Shown piece by piece: positions 7,952 through 16,432 of a DNA stretch of 64,000 bases; position 1 is the stretch's first letter; every line of letters begins with the position of its first letter. A program made the translations under genes and the position numbers. Source of the stretch: Citrobacter sp. RHB25-C09 (GTDB lineage Bacteria; Pseudomonadota; Gammaproteobacteria; Enterobacterales; Enterobacteriaceae); the NCBI RefSeq assembly GCF_013836145.1, contig NZ_CP057483.1:1612001-1676000 (forward strand). Direction: 5' to 3'. The notes under the pieces were generated by a model, which was given only the letters and a program-made list of their open reading frames with translations, did no database searches and was not told where the DNA came from.

Positions 7952-9670
7952 TTACCTGAGCCAGTTGGTTTTTGCCAGTTCGATCACTTCATCGCCACGA
8001 CCGCTGATAATTGCCCGCAGCATATACAGGCTGAACCCTTTGGCCTGCTCGAGTTTGATTTGTGGAGGAATCGCCAGTTCTTCTTTGGCGACAACGACAT
8101 CGACCAGCACCGGGCCGTCGATGGAAAAGGCACGCTGGAGCGCTTCGTCCACGTCAGACGCTTTCTCAACGCGAATTCCGGTAATTCCGCATGCTTCGGC
8201 AATCCGCGCGAAGTTGGTATCGTGCAGTTCGGTACCGTCGGTGAGATAACCTCCGGCCTTCATCTCCATCGCCACAAAGCCCAGCACGCTATTGTTAAAG
8301 ACCACGATCTTGACGGGCAACTTCATCTGCACCACCGACAGGAAATCGCCCATCAGCATACTGAAACCGCCGTCACCGCACATCGCAATCACCTGACGTT
8401 CCGGCGCGGTCGCCTGGGCACCGAGCGCCTGCGGCATAGCGTTGGCCATTGAGCCGTGGTTAAACGAACCCAGCAGGCGGCGCTTGCCGTTCATTTTCAG
8501 ATAACGTGCCGCCCAGACGGTTGGCGTGCCGACATCGCAGGTAAAGATCGCGTCGTCAGCGGCAAAGTGACTGATTTGCTGCGCCAGATACTGTGGATGA
8601 ATGGCTTTGTCACTCGGTTTGGCGAGGTCGTCCAGACCTTTACGGGCATCGCGATAATCACTGAGGGCTTTATCGAGGAATTTACGCTCGCTTTTTTCTT
8701 CTACCAGCGGTAGCAGGGCTTTGAGGGTGGCTTTGATATCGCCCACCAGCGCCATATCCACCTTACTGTGCGCGCCGATGCTGGCCGGGTTGATATCAAT
8801 CTGAATGATCTTGGCATCGGACGGATAGAACGGACGGTAAGGAAATTGGGTGCCGAGCAGCACCAGCGTATCGGCGTTCATCATGGTATGGAAACCGGAC
8901 GAAAAGCCGATCAACCCGGTCATACCGACATCATAAGGGTTGTCGTATTCAACGTGCTCTTTTCCACGCAGGGCGTGAACAATTGGCGCTTTGATTTTGG
9001 CGGCAAACTCCACCAGTTCCTTATGCGCGCCCGCGCAACCGCTGCCGCACATCAGGGCGATATTGCTGGAATAGCGCAGCAGTTGAGCCAGTTTGTGTAA
9101 CTCTTCTTCCGCCGGCGTTACGATCGGTAAAGGGGCATGATACCAGTGGGTGCTGGCGCTTTCCGGTGCGGGCTTCAGCGCCACATCACCCGGTAAAACC
9201 ACCACGGAAACGCCGCGATTGAGTACCGCCTTACGCATGGCAATCGCCAGTACCTGCGGAATTTGTTCAGGGCTGGAAACCAGCTCGCAATAGTGGCTGC
9301 ATTCGCGGAATAATTCCTGCGGGTGCGTCTCCTGAAAATAACCGCTGCCGATCTCGCTGGAAGGAATATGTGCGGCAATCGCCAGTACCGGAACGTGGTT
9401 GCGGTGACAGTCAAACAGACCGTTAATCAGGTGCAGGTTACCTGGCCCACAGGAGCCTGCGCACACCGCAAGCGCGCCGGTTAACTGCGCCTCTGCGCCC
9501 GCCGCGAAGGCGGCAACCTCTTCATGGCGGGTCGGTATCCATTCAATCGTGCCCATGCGATTGAGACTGTCGCTCAGACCGTTCAGCGAATCGCCCGTCA
9601 CGCCCCAAATCCGTTTCACGCCAGCCTGTTCAAGCGTTTTCGCAATAAAAGCGGCAACCGTTTGTTTCAT
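7952..9670 (-). CDS. poxB: Pyruvate dehydrogenase (quinone) / pyruvate oxidase
   Basis: 572-residue peripheral membrane flavoenzyme that decarboxylates pyruvate to acetate and CO2 and passes electrons to ubiquinone. The true start is the ATG at 9670 (MKQTVAAFIAKTLEQAGV) with ggag upstream; a longer frame adds 12 non-family residues. ThDP is bound by MCGDGGFSMLMGD...FNNS (GDG to NN motif), and HEEVAAFAAG holds the catalytic Glu that activates the thiamine ring. The C-terminal tail, which in E. coli PoxB forms the lipid-activated membrane-binding helix, is present. In K-12 poxB is RpoS-dependent. The next gene upstream here is a YdhS-like flavoprotein rather than hcr. Confidence 0.97.
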   Translation of the reverse strand: MKQTVAAFIAKTLEQAGVKRIWGVTGDSLNGLSDSLNRMGTIEWIPTRHEEVAAFAAGAEAQLTGALAVCAGSCGPGNLHLINGLFDCHRNHVPVLAIAAHIPSSEIGSGYFQETHPQELFRECSHYCELVSSPEQIPQVLAIAMRKAVLNRGVSVVVLPGDVALKPAPESASTHWYHAPLPIVTPAEEELHKLAQLLRYSSNIALMCGSGCAGAHKELVEFAAKIKAPIVHALRGKEHVEYDNPYDVGMTGLIGFSSGFHTMMNADTLVLLGTQFPYRPFYPSDAKIIQIDINPASIGAHSKVDMALVGDIKATLKALLPLVEEKSERKFLDKALSDYRDARKGLDDLAKPSDKAIHPQYLAQQISHFAADDAIFTCDVGTPTVWAARYLKMNGKRRLLGSFNHGSMANAMPQALGAQATAPERQVIAMCGDGGFSMLMGDFLSVVQMKLPVKIVVFNNSVLGFVAMEMKAGGYLTDGTELHDTNFARIAEACGITGIRVEKASDVDEALQRAFSIDGPVLVDVVVAKEELAIPPQIKLEQAKGFSLYMLRAIISGRGDEVIELAKTNWLR

Positions 9671-9766
9671 GGTTCTCCATCTCCTCTCATATGATTCCGT
9701 TAACAAGTTTAGATTAAGATGCTGGTTCTGCTCAGATTTTCCCAGTCCTGAAAGGAGTCCTGGCCG

Positions 9767-11383
9767 CTAGTCCACGTCGCCACTGTCCCACAGTTTTCGC
9801 CGCCGTTTCACTGAGCGCTGCGACAACGCCTTTGCCATAGAGGCACCTATTTCAGCGCTAACGACCAGTCCCTGAATAAACGGGCGGTCATGCATTAACC
9901 ATGGCAGCCCACCAAAGGCGATGCGGTTGCGGGCATTTTCCGGGGCTTGCAGCGTGTAATCCTCGCCGATATCCGGGATCTCATCACCGCAGGCAAGCAA
10001 TTGTTCGCGTAGCGCGGGAAAAGGGATGTCTTTGCTCTTCATTGCCTTCTGTCCCCGGGCGTCAATAAATACGTCAAACTCGCAGCGCTGGTCGTGGTGA
10101 TAAATCACCGTCTTTCCCTGTTCAGTCCTACGCTCATAGTCCGCGCCCAGTGGCAGGATCTCAATCAGCCCGGCGTCATGCAGCGCCAGCAGCCGACGGA
10201 TGGATTCCGAGGGGATTGCCGCATAGTTATCGATGAAGACGCGTGCCAGTCCACGTTTGAACCGCTTTACGTCGTCGTCATCAAGATGAGGCACGATATC
10301 CTCGATAACCTCATGCATCCGCAGCAGGGTATAGCGCCATGCCACGGTGTGCTGTTGCTGTTTGTTACGTTCAACTTCCACCAGGTTGCGTTTCGCCCAG
10401 TCAAAAGGATCGTGCTTAATTCTGTCGGCGAAATAGACCTCGGGGAAGGTATCGGCCGTCAGCGTATCCAGCCTGATCTGTTGGCTCCACTGCGGCGCCG
10501 CGTCCTGCAACTGCTGAACAATAAGCCGAAAGATACGATCCAATAACCCTTTCTGTCCCTGGTGTATGCATTCATTAATCGCCGCTTCCGTCGCGATATT
10601 CAGTGGTTCATACGGAAGAGGACAGTAAAAGTCCGCTTCAGGAAGCACACCTGAGCGCGACATCAGGGTTATCTTCAGGCTCTGGCTGTCGGGGTGACGT
10701 GTAAACGTCAGGGATTTATCAGTATGGGTAGTAAACGTACCATGTTGGCTGACCACGGCCATCGCCGCATCAATGGCGCTGAGCGAGGTACCGAGAATGC
10801 CCACCCGGCAAGCGCTAATCTCCGCGTCCATCAGGCCGGTCCAGGGGCTGGGGAAAAATTTTCGAGTTTGTGTATCGTCTTCGGGCCACAGATGACCGGT
10901 GGCAATAATGGCGAAATCTACCTCAACGGGCTGGGTACGGTGGTTAACCCACAGGGATACGCCATCCGGGTTCGCGCGCAGATCGGTGACTTCGCTTGAT
11001 TCGTTGACCTTAATCACGAAGCCGGACTGCTGCGCCTTGTCGACAAGGGCTAAGAAACGATCTCGATAATAGTCACCGAGGAGCACGCGGGGCAAAAACT
11101 GCCGCTCATGCAGCGAGGTACGTTCAACACCAAACCGCGCCAGGTATTCATCGCTTTGGTTTTGTAGCCAGGTCAGATAGGTGATGTAAATCGGCGGGAT
11201 CTCGATACTGGCAATATTTGCCAGCATGTGGACGCCGTTATTGTCGCTGTTGTAGGGCATACCGACACCCGCTTCTTCAGCTTGCTCATAGAGCTGTATC
11301 TCCAGCGGAACACCGCGCTCAACCAGGGCATGCAGGGTGTAAATTCCGGTGGGGCCGACGCCGACAATGGCCACTTTTTTCAT
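9767..11383 (-). CDS. FAD/NAD(P)-binding protein, YdhS-like
   Basis: 538-residue flavoprotein. The N-terminal dinucleotide motif is VAIVGVGPTGIYTLHAL, with VGMPYNSDNNGVHMLANIAS close behind and a second Rossmann-like stretch, GILGTSLSAIDAAMAV, near residue 190. It looks like E. coli YdhS over its full length (shared SIEIPPIY, FIDNYAAIPSESIRRLLAL and GLPWLMHD segments), so it belongs to the same FAD-NAD(P)-binding family. In K-12 poxB directly follows hcr and no such gene lies between them, so this is an added paralogue. The ATG at 11383 has aaaggg upstream. The enzymatic reaction is unknown. It is flanked by hcp-hcr and poxB, so a redox role is plausible but not shown. Confidence 0.85.
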   Translation of the reverse strand: MKKVAIVGVGPTGIYTLHALVERGVPLEIQLYEQAEEAGVGMPYNSDNNGVHMLANIASIEIPPIYITYLTWLQNQSDEYLARFGVERTSLHERQFLPRVLLGDYYRDRFLALVDKAQQSGFVIKVNESSEVTDLRANPDGVSLWVNHRTQPVEVDFAIIATGHLWPEDDTQTRKFFPSPWTGLMDAEISACRVGILGTSLSAIDAAMAVVSQHGTFTTHTDKSLTFTRHPDSQSLKITLMSRSGVLPEADFYCPLPYEPLNIATEAAINECIHQGQKGLLDRIFRLIVQQLQDAAPQWSQQIRLDTLTADTFPEVYFADRIKHDPFDWAKRNLVEVERNKQQQHTVAWRYTLLRMHEVIEDIVPHLDDDDVKRFKRGLARVFIDNYAAIPSESIRRLLALHDAGLIEILPLGADYERRTEQGKTVIYHHDQRCEFDVFIDARGQKAMKSKDIPFPALREQLLACGDEIPDIGEDYTLQAPENARNRIAFGGLPWLMHDRPFIQGLVVSAEIGASMAKALSQRSVKRRRKLWDSGDVD

Positions 11384-11475
11384 GGGGTTCCCTTTTAGAA
11401 AGATCGACGTGGTAGTCGGGGTTTTTACGTAATCTGTGCAGATTAAGTGTGGTCGATAATTTCAGGCAGGGTAAA

Positions 11476-11512
11476 AAAAATGGCCGCCAGGTTTCCCCGG
11501 ACGGCCATTTTT
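11476..11512 (-). terminator. Terminator downstream of hcr (bidirectional shape)
   Basis: The arms aaaaatggccg (11476-11486) and cggccattttt (11502-11512) pair, giving a GC stem with A/T tracts on both sides. It ends the hcp-hcr transcript and separates it from the YdhS-like gene. Confidence 0.85.
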
Positions 11513-11529
11513 CCTATGAGACGGATGTA

Positions 11530-12498
11530 TTACGCCAGTACTAAGTCACTCTGCGGATGGCAGGAGCAGGCCAGCACGTAACCGTCAGCGATTTCTGCGT
11601 CGGTCAGCGTCATGGTGCTGCTGACCGTGTAGTTACCGTCAACGACTTTGGTTTTGCAGCAGCCACAGACGCCCGCACGGCAGGCGGCGACAATGGGCAC
11701 CTGGTTGCTTTCCAGCGCCTCCAGCAGCGTCGAACCCACTGGCGCATAAAACTGTTTCACCGGTTGCAGTTTGGTGAACTTCAGGCCGCTGGTTACCGCA
11801 TCCGCGACCGGGGTGAAGAACTTCTCTTTGAAGAAGCGCGTTACGCCCAGTGCTTTAACGTCCTGTTCTACCTGCTCCATATACGGCGCAGGGCCACAGG
11901 TCATCACGGTGCGGGAAGTCAGATCGGGCACCTGCTGCAACAGTTCGCGGGTCAGACGACCGGCAACAAAACCGTCAGTGGCATTATTTTCCGCCACCAG
12001 CGTGATCGGATACTGACGCCACTCCTGCGCAAAAATAACGTCCTGGGGAGAGCGCACGTTAAAGATCACCTGAACATCAGCTTGCGGACGGTGCTTCGCC
12101 AACCAGCGGCTCATTGACATGATTGGCGTGACGCCACAGCCGGCAGCCAGCAGCAGGAACTTATCATCCGCTTTATCTTCGCAGGTGAAATCGCCCATGG
12201 CATCTGACAGCCAGAGGTAGTCGCCGCGCTTCACATCGCGGGTGAGCCACTGCGAGCCAGCACCTTCGTCAATTCGACGAACGGTCAGCGTAATATACTC
12301 GCTGACGCCCGGTGTTGACGAAAGGGTATAGGCGCGCAGCGTATCCGCGGAATTACGCACGCTGACCAGCGCATATTGCCCGGCGCGATACGGATAATAG
12401 TCGTGGCACAGCAGGGAAATCGTCCACACATCCGGCGTTTCCTGATGGATATGGTGAACCTGCATCCGCCATGGGCACTGATGGGTTGGCATCGTCAT
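11530..12498 (-). CDS. hcr: NADH oxidoreductase of the hybrid cluster protein
   Basis: 322-residue electron donor for Hcp. The N-terminal half is a ferredoxin-NADP reductase-like flavin and NADH module (RAYTLSSTPG binds FAD; LLAAGCGVTPIMSM binds the nucleotide). The C-terminal part is a plant-type [2Fe-2S] ferredoxin domain whose cysteines are in ACRAGVCGCCKTK and VLACSCHP. The 11-base gap from hcp and the shared strand show an operon. Together the two proteins reduce nitric oxide to nitrous oxide and support protein S-nitrosylation under anaerobic nitrate respiration in E. coli. Length matches K-12 Hcr. Confidence 0.96.
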   Translation of the reverse strand: MTMPTHQCPWRMQVHHIHQETPDVWTISLLCHDYYPYRAGQYALVSVRNSADTLRAYTLSSTPGVSEYITLTVRRIDEGAGSQWLTRDVKRGDYLWLSDAMGDFTCEDKADDKFLLLAAGCGVTPIMSMSRWLAKHRPQADVQVIFNVRSPQDVIFAQEWRQYPITLVAENNATDGFVAGRLTRELLQQVPDLTSRTVMTCGPAPYMEQVEQDVKALGVTRFFKEKFFTPVADAVTSGLKFTKLQPVKQFYAPVGSTLLEALESNQVPIVAACRAGVCGCCKTKVVDGNYTVSSTMTLTDAEIADGYVLACSCHPQSDLVLA

Positions 12499-12509
12499 GT
12501 CTCTACTCC

Positions 12510-14162
12510 TTACGCACTCAGCAACTGCTTCATATCTTCTTCAACGGTGGTCACAGAACGCAGACCGAATTTTTCGTTGAGCACAGCCAGCAGATCCGGT
12601 GTGAGGAAGCCTGGTGCGGTTGGACCGGTCACGATGTTTTGCACGCCCAGAGACAGCAGGGTCAGCAGAATCACAATCGCTTTCTGTTCGAACCACGAGA
12701 GTACCAGTGACAGCGGCAGATCGTTCACGCCACAGCCCAGTTTCTCTGCCAGCGTGACTGCCAGAATAATGGCTGAGTAAGCATCGTTACACTGACCGGC
12801 ATCGACCAGACGCGGCAGACCTTCGATGTCACCAAATTCCAGCTTGTTGAAACGGTATTTACCACAGGCCAGGGTCAGGATCAGACAGTCGTCCGGTACG
12901 CTAGTGGCAAAATCGGTAAAGTAGCTGCGCTCACCGCGCGCGCCGTCGCAACCGCCGACCAGGAAGATATGACGCAGTTTCTCACGGCTCACCAGGTCGA
13001 TCAGGGAATCAGCGGCACCCAGCAGGGTCTGGCGACCAAACCCGACGGTGATCAGATGTGGAATTTCGCTATACGGGAACCCTGCCATCTGTTGCGCCTG
13101 GGCAATTACCGGACCGAAATCATCCCCTTCCAGGTGGCTCACACCCGGCCAGCCGACGATGCTGCGGGTCCAGATACGATCGTCGTAGCTGCCGACGGTC
13201 GGGTCAATGATGCAGTTGGAGGTCATCACAATTGGGCCAGGGAAGCGGGCAAACTCGACCTGCTGGTTCTGCCAGCCGCTGCCGTAGTTACCGATCAGGT
13301 GTTTGAATTTCCGCAGCTCCGGGTAGCCGTGAGCAGGCAGCATTTCACCGTGGGTGTAGACGTTAACGCCGGTCCCTTCGGTTTGCTCCAGCAGGTTATA
13401 CAGATCTTTCAGGTCATGACCGGAGATCAGGATGCACTTGCCTTCGGTCGCTTTGACGTTGACCTGGGTCGGAGTTGGGTGACCGTATTTAGTGGTTTCA
13501 CCGGCATCCAGAATGCTCATCACTTTGAAGTTCATCTGGCCGATTTCCATTGCGCACTCCAGCAGAGCGTTCATATCGGAAGGCCAGGTGCCCAGCCACG
13601 CCATGATTTTATGATACTGCGCGTAAATGTCGTTATCGTACTGGCCGAGGACGTGCGCGTGCTCCATGTAAGCCGCCGCGCCTTTCAGACCGTACAGACA
13701 CAGCAGACGCAGGCCGAGAATGTTCTCGCCGATCGCCGCTTTGTCTTTGTTTGGGGTAAATTCGGCCGCCTGGCGTTGCAGGTCGCCCAGATCGTCGCTG
13801 ACCAGGTGCAACTCGGCCATCGGGTTGTCGCAATGCGCGCTGGGGTCAATGGCCAGACACTGCGCTTTCAGCGCTTCACGCATGGCAATCGCTTCGCGGG
13901 CATAGCCGACAATACGCGGGGAGTCGAAGTTAACATTGGTCAGTGTTGAGAAGAATGCACGCGGGGCAAAGTTATCAACGTCATGGTTGATGATGCCATA
14001 TTCCCGTGCTTTCGCAGCCCAGGCGGACAGGCCTTGCAGAGCTGCGATCAGCAGATCCTGGAGATCGGATGTCTCAGCCGTTTTACCGCACATACCCTGC
14101 GCGTAAGAACAGCCGTTTCCTGCAGGAGTACGGATGGTTTGTTCACATTGCACACAAAACAT
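12510..14162 (-). CDS. hcp: Hybrid cluster protein, nitric oxide reductase
   Basis: 550-residue iron-sulfur protein with the unusual hybrid [4Fe-2S-2O] cluster. The start is the ATG at 14162 (MFCVQCEQT), preceded by aaggtg; the longer open frame includes the promoter. The N-terminal cysteines C3, C6, C18 and C25 bind the cubane cluster. Hybrid-cluster ligands lie in the C-terminal half (for example VGGCDGARGERSY and ILTLACGKYRFNK). It is first in the hcp-hcr operon. The upstream DNA shows an NsrR operator and an FNR-like site in the same spacing as reported for E. coli, so induction by nitric oxide under anaerobiosis is expected. Confidence 0.97.
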   Translation of the reverse strand: MFCVQCEQTIRTPAGNGCSYAQGMCGKTAETSDLQDLLIAALQGLSAWAAKAREYGIINHDVDNFAPRAFFSTLTNVNFDSPRIVGYAREAIAMREALKAQCLAIDPSAHCDNPMAELHLVSDDLGDLQRQAAEFTPNKDKAAIGENILGLRLLCLYGLKGAAAYMEHAHVLGQYDNDIYAQYHKIMAWLGTWPSDMNALLECAMEIGQMNFKVMSILDAGETTKYGHPTPTQVNVKATEGKCILISGHDLKDLYNLLEQTEGTGVNVYTHGEMLPAHGYPELRKFKHLIGNYGSGWQNQQVEFARFPGPIVMTSNCIIDPTVGSYDDRIWTRSIVGWPGVSHLEGDDFGPVIAQAQQMAGFPYSEIPHLITVGFGRQTLLGAADSLIDLVSREKLRHIFLVGGCDGARGERSYFTDFATSVPDDCLILTLACGKYRFNKLEFGDIEGLPRLVDAGQCNDAYSAIILAVTLAEKLGCGVNDLPLSLVLSWFEQKAIVILLTLLSLGVQNIVTGPTAPGFLTPDLLAVLNEKFGLRSVTTVEEDMKQLLSA

Positions 14163-14178
14163 AGTCACACCTTTTTTA

Positions 14179-14201
14179 AAGTTATATTTAATATACATGT
14201 T
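14179..14201 (-). promoter_or_regulatory. NsrR operator of hcp-hcr
   Basis: This 23-base imperfect dyad reads aag-t-ta-tattta-atata-cat-gtt. It agrees with the NsrR consensus (AAGATGYATTTNAAATRCATCTT) at most positions. Its centre, at 14190, lies 28 bases before the hcp start, overlapping the expected transcription start, so NsrR bound here would repress. Confidence 0.75.
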
Positions 14202-14260
14202 TAAGGTTATGCTTGTCAGCAAAGGGATAAAAGGTATTTCTGCTACAACTTACATGGAGA

Positions 14261-14274
14261 TTGATTTAGCGCAA
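14261..14274 (-). promoter_or_regulatory. FNR-like site upstream of hcp
   Basis: TTGATTTAGCGCAA has one perfect FNR half (TTGAT) and a degraded second half. Its centre at 14267.5 lies 77.5 bases from the NsrR centre. This equals the spacing known at E. coli hcp, where FNR acts from -72.5 and NsrR binds near +6. The weak half-site lowers confidence. Confidence 0.55.
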
Positions 14275-14275
14275 T

Positions 14276-14301
14276 TTTGGCGGTAGGGAGCTACCGCCAA
14301 A
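14276..14301. repeat. Inverted repeat between lysO and hcp
   Basis: tttggcggtag and ctaccgccaaa form a perfect stem over a 4-base loop just after the lysO stop. There is no clear T-run on the lysO strand, so it is a hairpin that may help end lysO transcription or protect the mRNA. Confidence 0.45.
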
Positions 14302-14308
14302 GAGGGAG

Positions 14309-15208
14309 TTATGCCGAGAAAAGCGCCATTAAAATGGGCACCAGAAGACTGAGAATAAAGCCGTGCACAATCGCCGCCGGAACCATTTCCAGCCCCCCGG
14401 AGCGCTGCAATACCGGCAAAGTGAAATCCATCGACGTTGCACCACACAGCCCCAGCGCGGTGGAGCGGCTGCGGCGGACCAGACCTGGAATGAGCATAAT
14501 GGCGATCAGTTCGCGAGCCAGATCGTTAAAGAAGGCGGCGCTTCCAATTACCGGACCATACGATTCGGTCAGCAGGATCCCGGAAAGGGAGTACCAGCCG
14601 AAACCTGAGGCCATCGCCAGTGCCGTTTTGATGGGCAGGTCGAGAATAAAGGCGTTAATGACCCCGCCAACCAGCGAGCTGGCAACGACCATCACTGCAA
14701 CAATCAATCCCCGGCGGTTCAGCACAATTTGTTTCAGCGTCATGCCGCTATTGCGCAGTTGAATACCCACAAGGAGGAGAAGCAGGATAAGGGTATATTC
14801 GCTGGCATCGGTGGCGTGCTGTAAAAATGCAAGACCGCTCAGCCCCAGAAGAAAACCCGCGACGACCACGCCGCATAATTTGAGCGATTCAAGTGCCATG
14901 GCGATACGCGAAGGCAGTTTTTCCTGCTGATGGTTGTGTCGCCAGGGTAATGAGCGCTCCAGCCATAATAATGCCGCAATATTACACAATAAAATAATGG
15001 TTATGCTGACGGCAGAATAATGAAATATAGCCAGCAAATTGCTCGCCAGATTATCTAAAAAGGCCAGGCTGATACCCATAAAAAAGAGGATCAGATAAAC
15101 CATCCAGCTTAAGAGCTTATTGATTAATTTTAATGCGGCCGTGTGCCGAAGCGGAATGAGATACCCGATAATCAGCGGGAGCAGAATGATGAGTAGTCCT
15201 GAGAACAT
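14309..15208 (-). CDS. lysO: L-lysine exporter
   Basis: 299-residue inner-membrane protein (formerly ybjE), DUF340 family, which exports L-lysine and protects from lysine analogues such as thialysine. It has about eight hydrophobic helices in two blocks, and conserved LIIGYLIPLR near the N-terminus. GLCGATSMDFTLPVLQRSGG near the C-terminus is the most conserved family stretch. The start at 15208 (MFSGLLIILLPLIIG) matches E. coli. In E. coli it is under ArgR with lysine; I could not identify a convincing ARG box here. Confidence 0.92.
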   Translation of the reverse strand: MFSGLLIILLPLIIGYLIPLRHTAALKLINKLLSWMVYLILFFMGISLAFLDNLASNLLAIFHYSAVSITIILLCNIAALLWLERSLPWRHNHQQEKLPSRIAMALESLKLCGVVVAGFLLGLSGLAFLQHATDASEYTLILLLLLVGIQLRNSGMTLKQIVLNRRGLIVAVMVVASSLVGGVINAFILDLPIKTALAMASGFGWYSLSGILLTESYGPVIGSAAFFNDLARELIAIMLIPGLVRRSRSTALGLCGATSMDFTLPVLQRSGGLEMVPAAIVHGFILSLLVPILMALFSA

Positions 15209-15286
15209 GAACAGCCGGGTCCTTGTAAGAATCTGTTAAGCGCCAGAGACACTATCCAATAAAGGCTGTCAGGTAAAGGGAAACAG

Positions 15287-15317
15287 TAGGTCGGGTAAGC
15301 GAGGCGCCACCCGACAC
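15287..15317. repeat. REP-like element
   Basis: taggtcgggtaagcg and the facing gcgccacccgaca make a REP-like palindromic unit between aqpZ and lysO. It is short and single. Confidence 0.5.
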
Positions 15318-15327
15318 CAGAGATTAA

Positions 15328-16023
15328 TTAATCACGTTTTTCCAGCAGCGTGCGGTAAATAAGCCCACCCAGGATACCGCCGACAATCGGCATTACCCAG
15401 AACAGCCACAGTTGTTCCAGTGCCCAGCCACCCTGGAAGAGGGCAACCGCAGTACTGCGCGCCGGGTTCACAGAGGTATTGGTGACCGGAATACTGATCA
15501 GGTGAATCAGGGTTAACGCCAGACCGATAGCAATAGGCGCAAAGCCCGCAGGCGCGTGTTTATCAGTAGCGCCGTGGATCACCAGCAGGAAACCGGCCGT
15601 CAGGACAATTTCAATCACGATCGCAGAGAGCATGGAGTAACCGCCCGGAGAGTGCTCGCCGTAGCCGTTAGAGGCAAAGCCGCTTGCTGTTGCATCGAAA
15701 CCCGCTTTACCGCTGGCGATGAGGTACAGCACCGCAGCGGCAATGATCCCACCAACCACCTGGGCAATAATATAGCCAATCACCTCTTTCGCAGGGAAAC
15801 GACCGCCGGCCCATAAGCCTAAAGTGACGGCCGGATTAAAATGACCGCCAGAAATATGACCGACGGCAAAGGCCATGGTTAAAACGGTAAGACCGAACGC
15901 CAGCGCTACGCCAGCAAAGCCAATACCTAATTCCGGGAACGCTGCGGCCAATACTGCGCTACCGCAGCCACCAAATACCAACCAGAATGTACCAAAACAT
16001 TCCGCGGCTAATTTTCTAAACAT
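15328..16023 (-). CDS. aqpZ: Aquaporin Z
   Basis: 231-residue water channel of the inner membrane. Six transmembrane helices and the two NPA half-helices are visible: SGGHFNPAVTLG (first NPA) and TNTSVNPARSTAVAL (second NPA with the selectivity-filter Arg). The ATG at 16023 (MFRKLAAECFGTFWLVFGG) is used, with gagg upstream; the longer frame adds 24 non-family residues. Length matches E. coli AqpZ. It is a single-gene unit facing ybjD head to head. Confidence 0.97.
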   Translation of the reverse strand: MFRKLAAECFGTFWLVFGGCGSAVLAAAFPELGIGFAGVALAFGLTVLTMAFAVGHISGGHFNPAVTLGLWAGGRFPAKEVIGYIIAQVVGGIIAAAVLYLIASGKAGFDATASGFASNGYGEHSPGGYSMLSAIVIEIVLTAGFLLVIHGATDKHAPAGFAPIAIGLALTLIHLISIPVTNTSVNPARSTAVALFQGGWALEQLWLFWVMPIVGGILGGLIYRTLLEKRD

Positions 16024-16432
16024 ATCCACCTCAATGTAAAACAACCGTGCATAATCACGGTAATTGATAATTATCGTCCTAAGGGGTAACGACAAAATTA
16101 AGAGGCCGCTATTTTAAAAGCGGGCGTACCCCATCTCCAGTTAATTAAATCCAGTTCTTTTGATTCAGGGCAATGTGACGGCATTCCTTAATCAGATTCG
16201 TCTTATCAGGAGTGTAGCGTAATTCCGTTAGCCGCAGATTTAATAAATTCTGAATTTACCCTTCTTACGTGGCGTAATAATCCTGGTTTTTAACATTCGA
16301 AGAAAACAGACAAAAATTGCTCATGTATTCAGCAATCAACGGCTTAACCTCTGGTACATCACGACCCGTCGCCGGTTTTGTCGTTATACTGCGAGGAGCT
16401 AAAAGGAAAAGTGCAGATTGTCTGGAGGAAAC
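16024..16432. other. aqpZ-ybjD divergent intergenic region
   Basis: 409 bases between divergent genes. It must hold both promoters. I see no ORF with a ribosome-binding site, no repeat and no RNA gene. A TATACT hexamer at about 16386 could be the -10 of ybjD, but no good -35 is seen. Confidence 0.4.
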
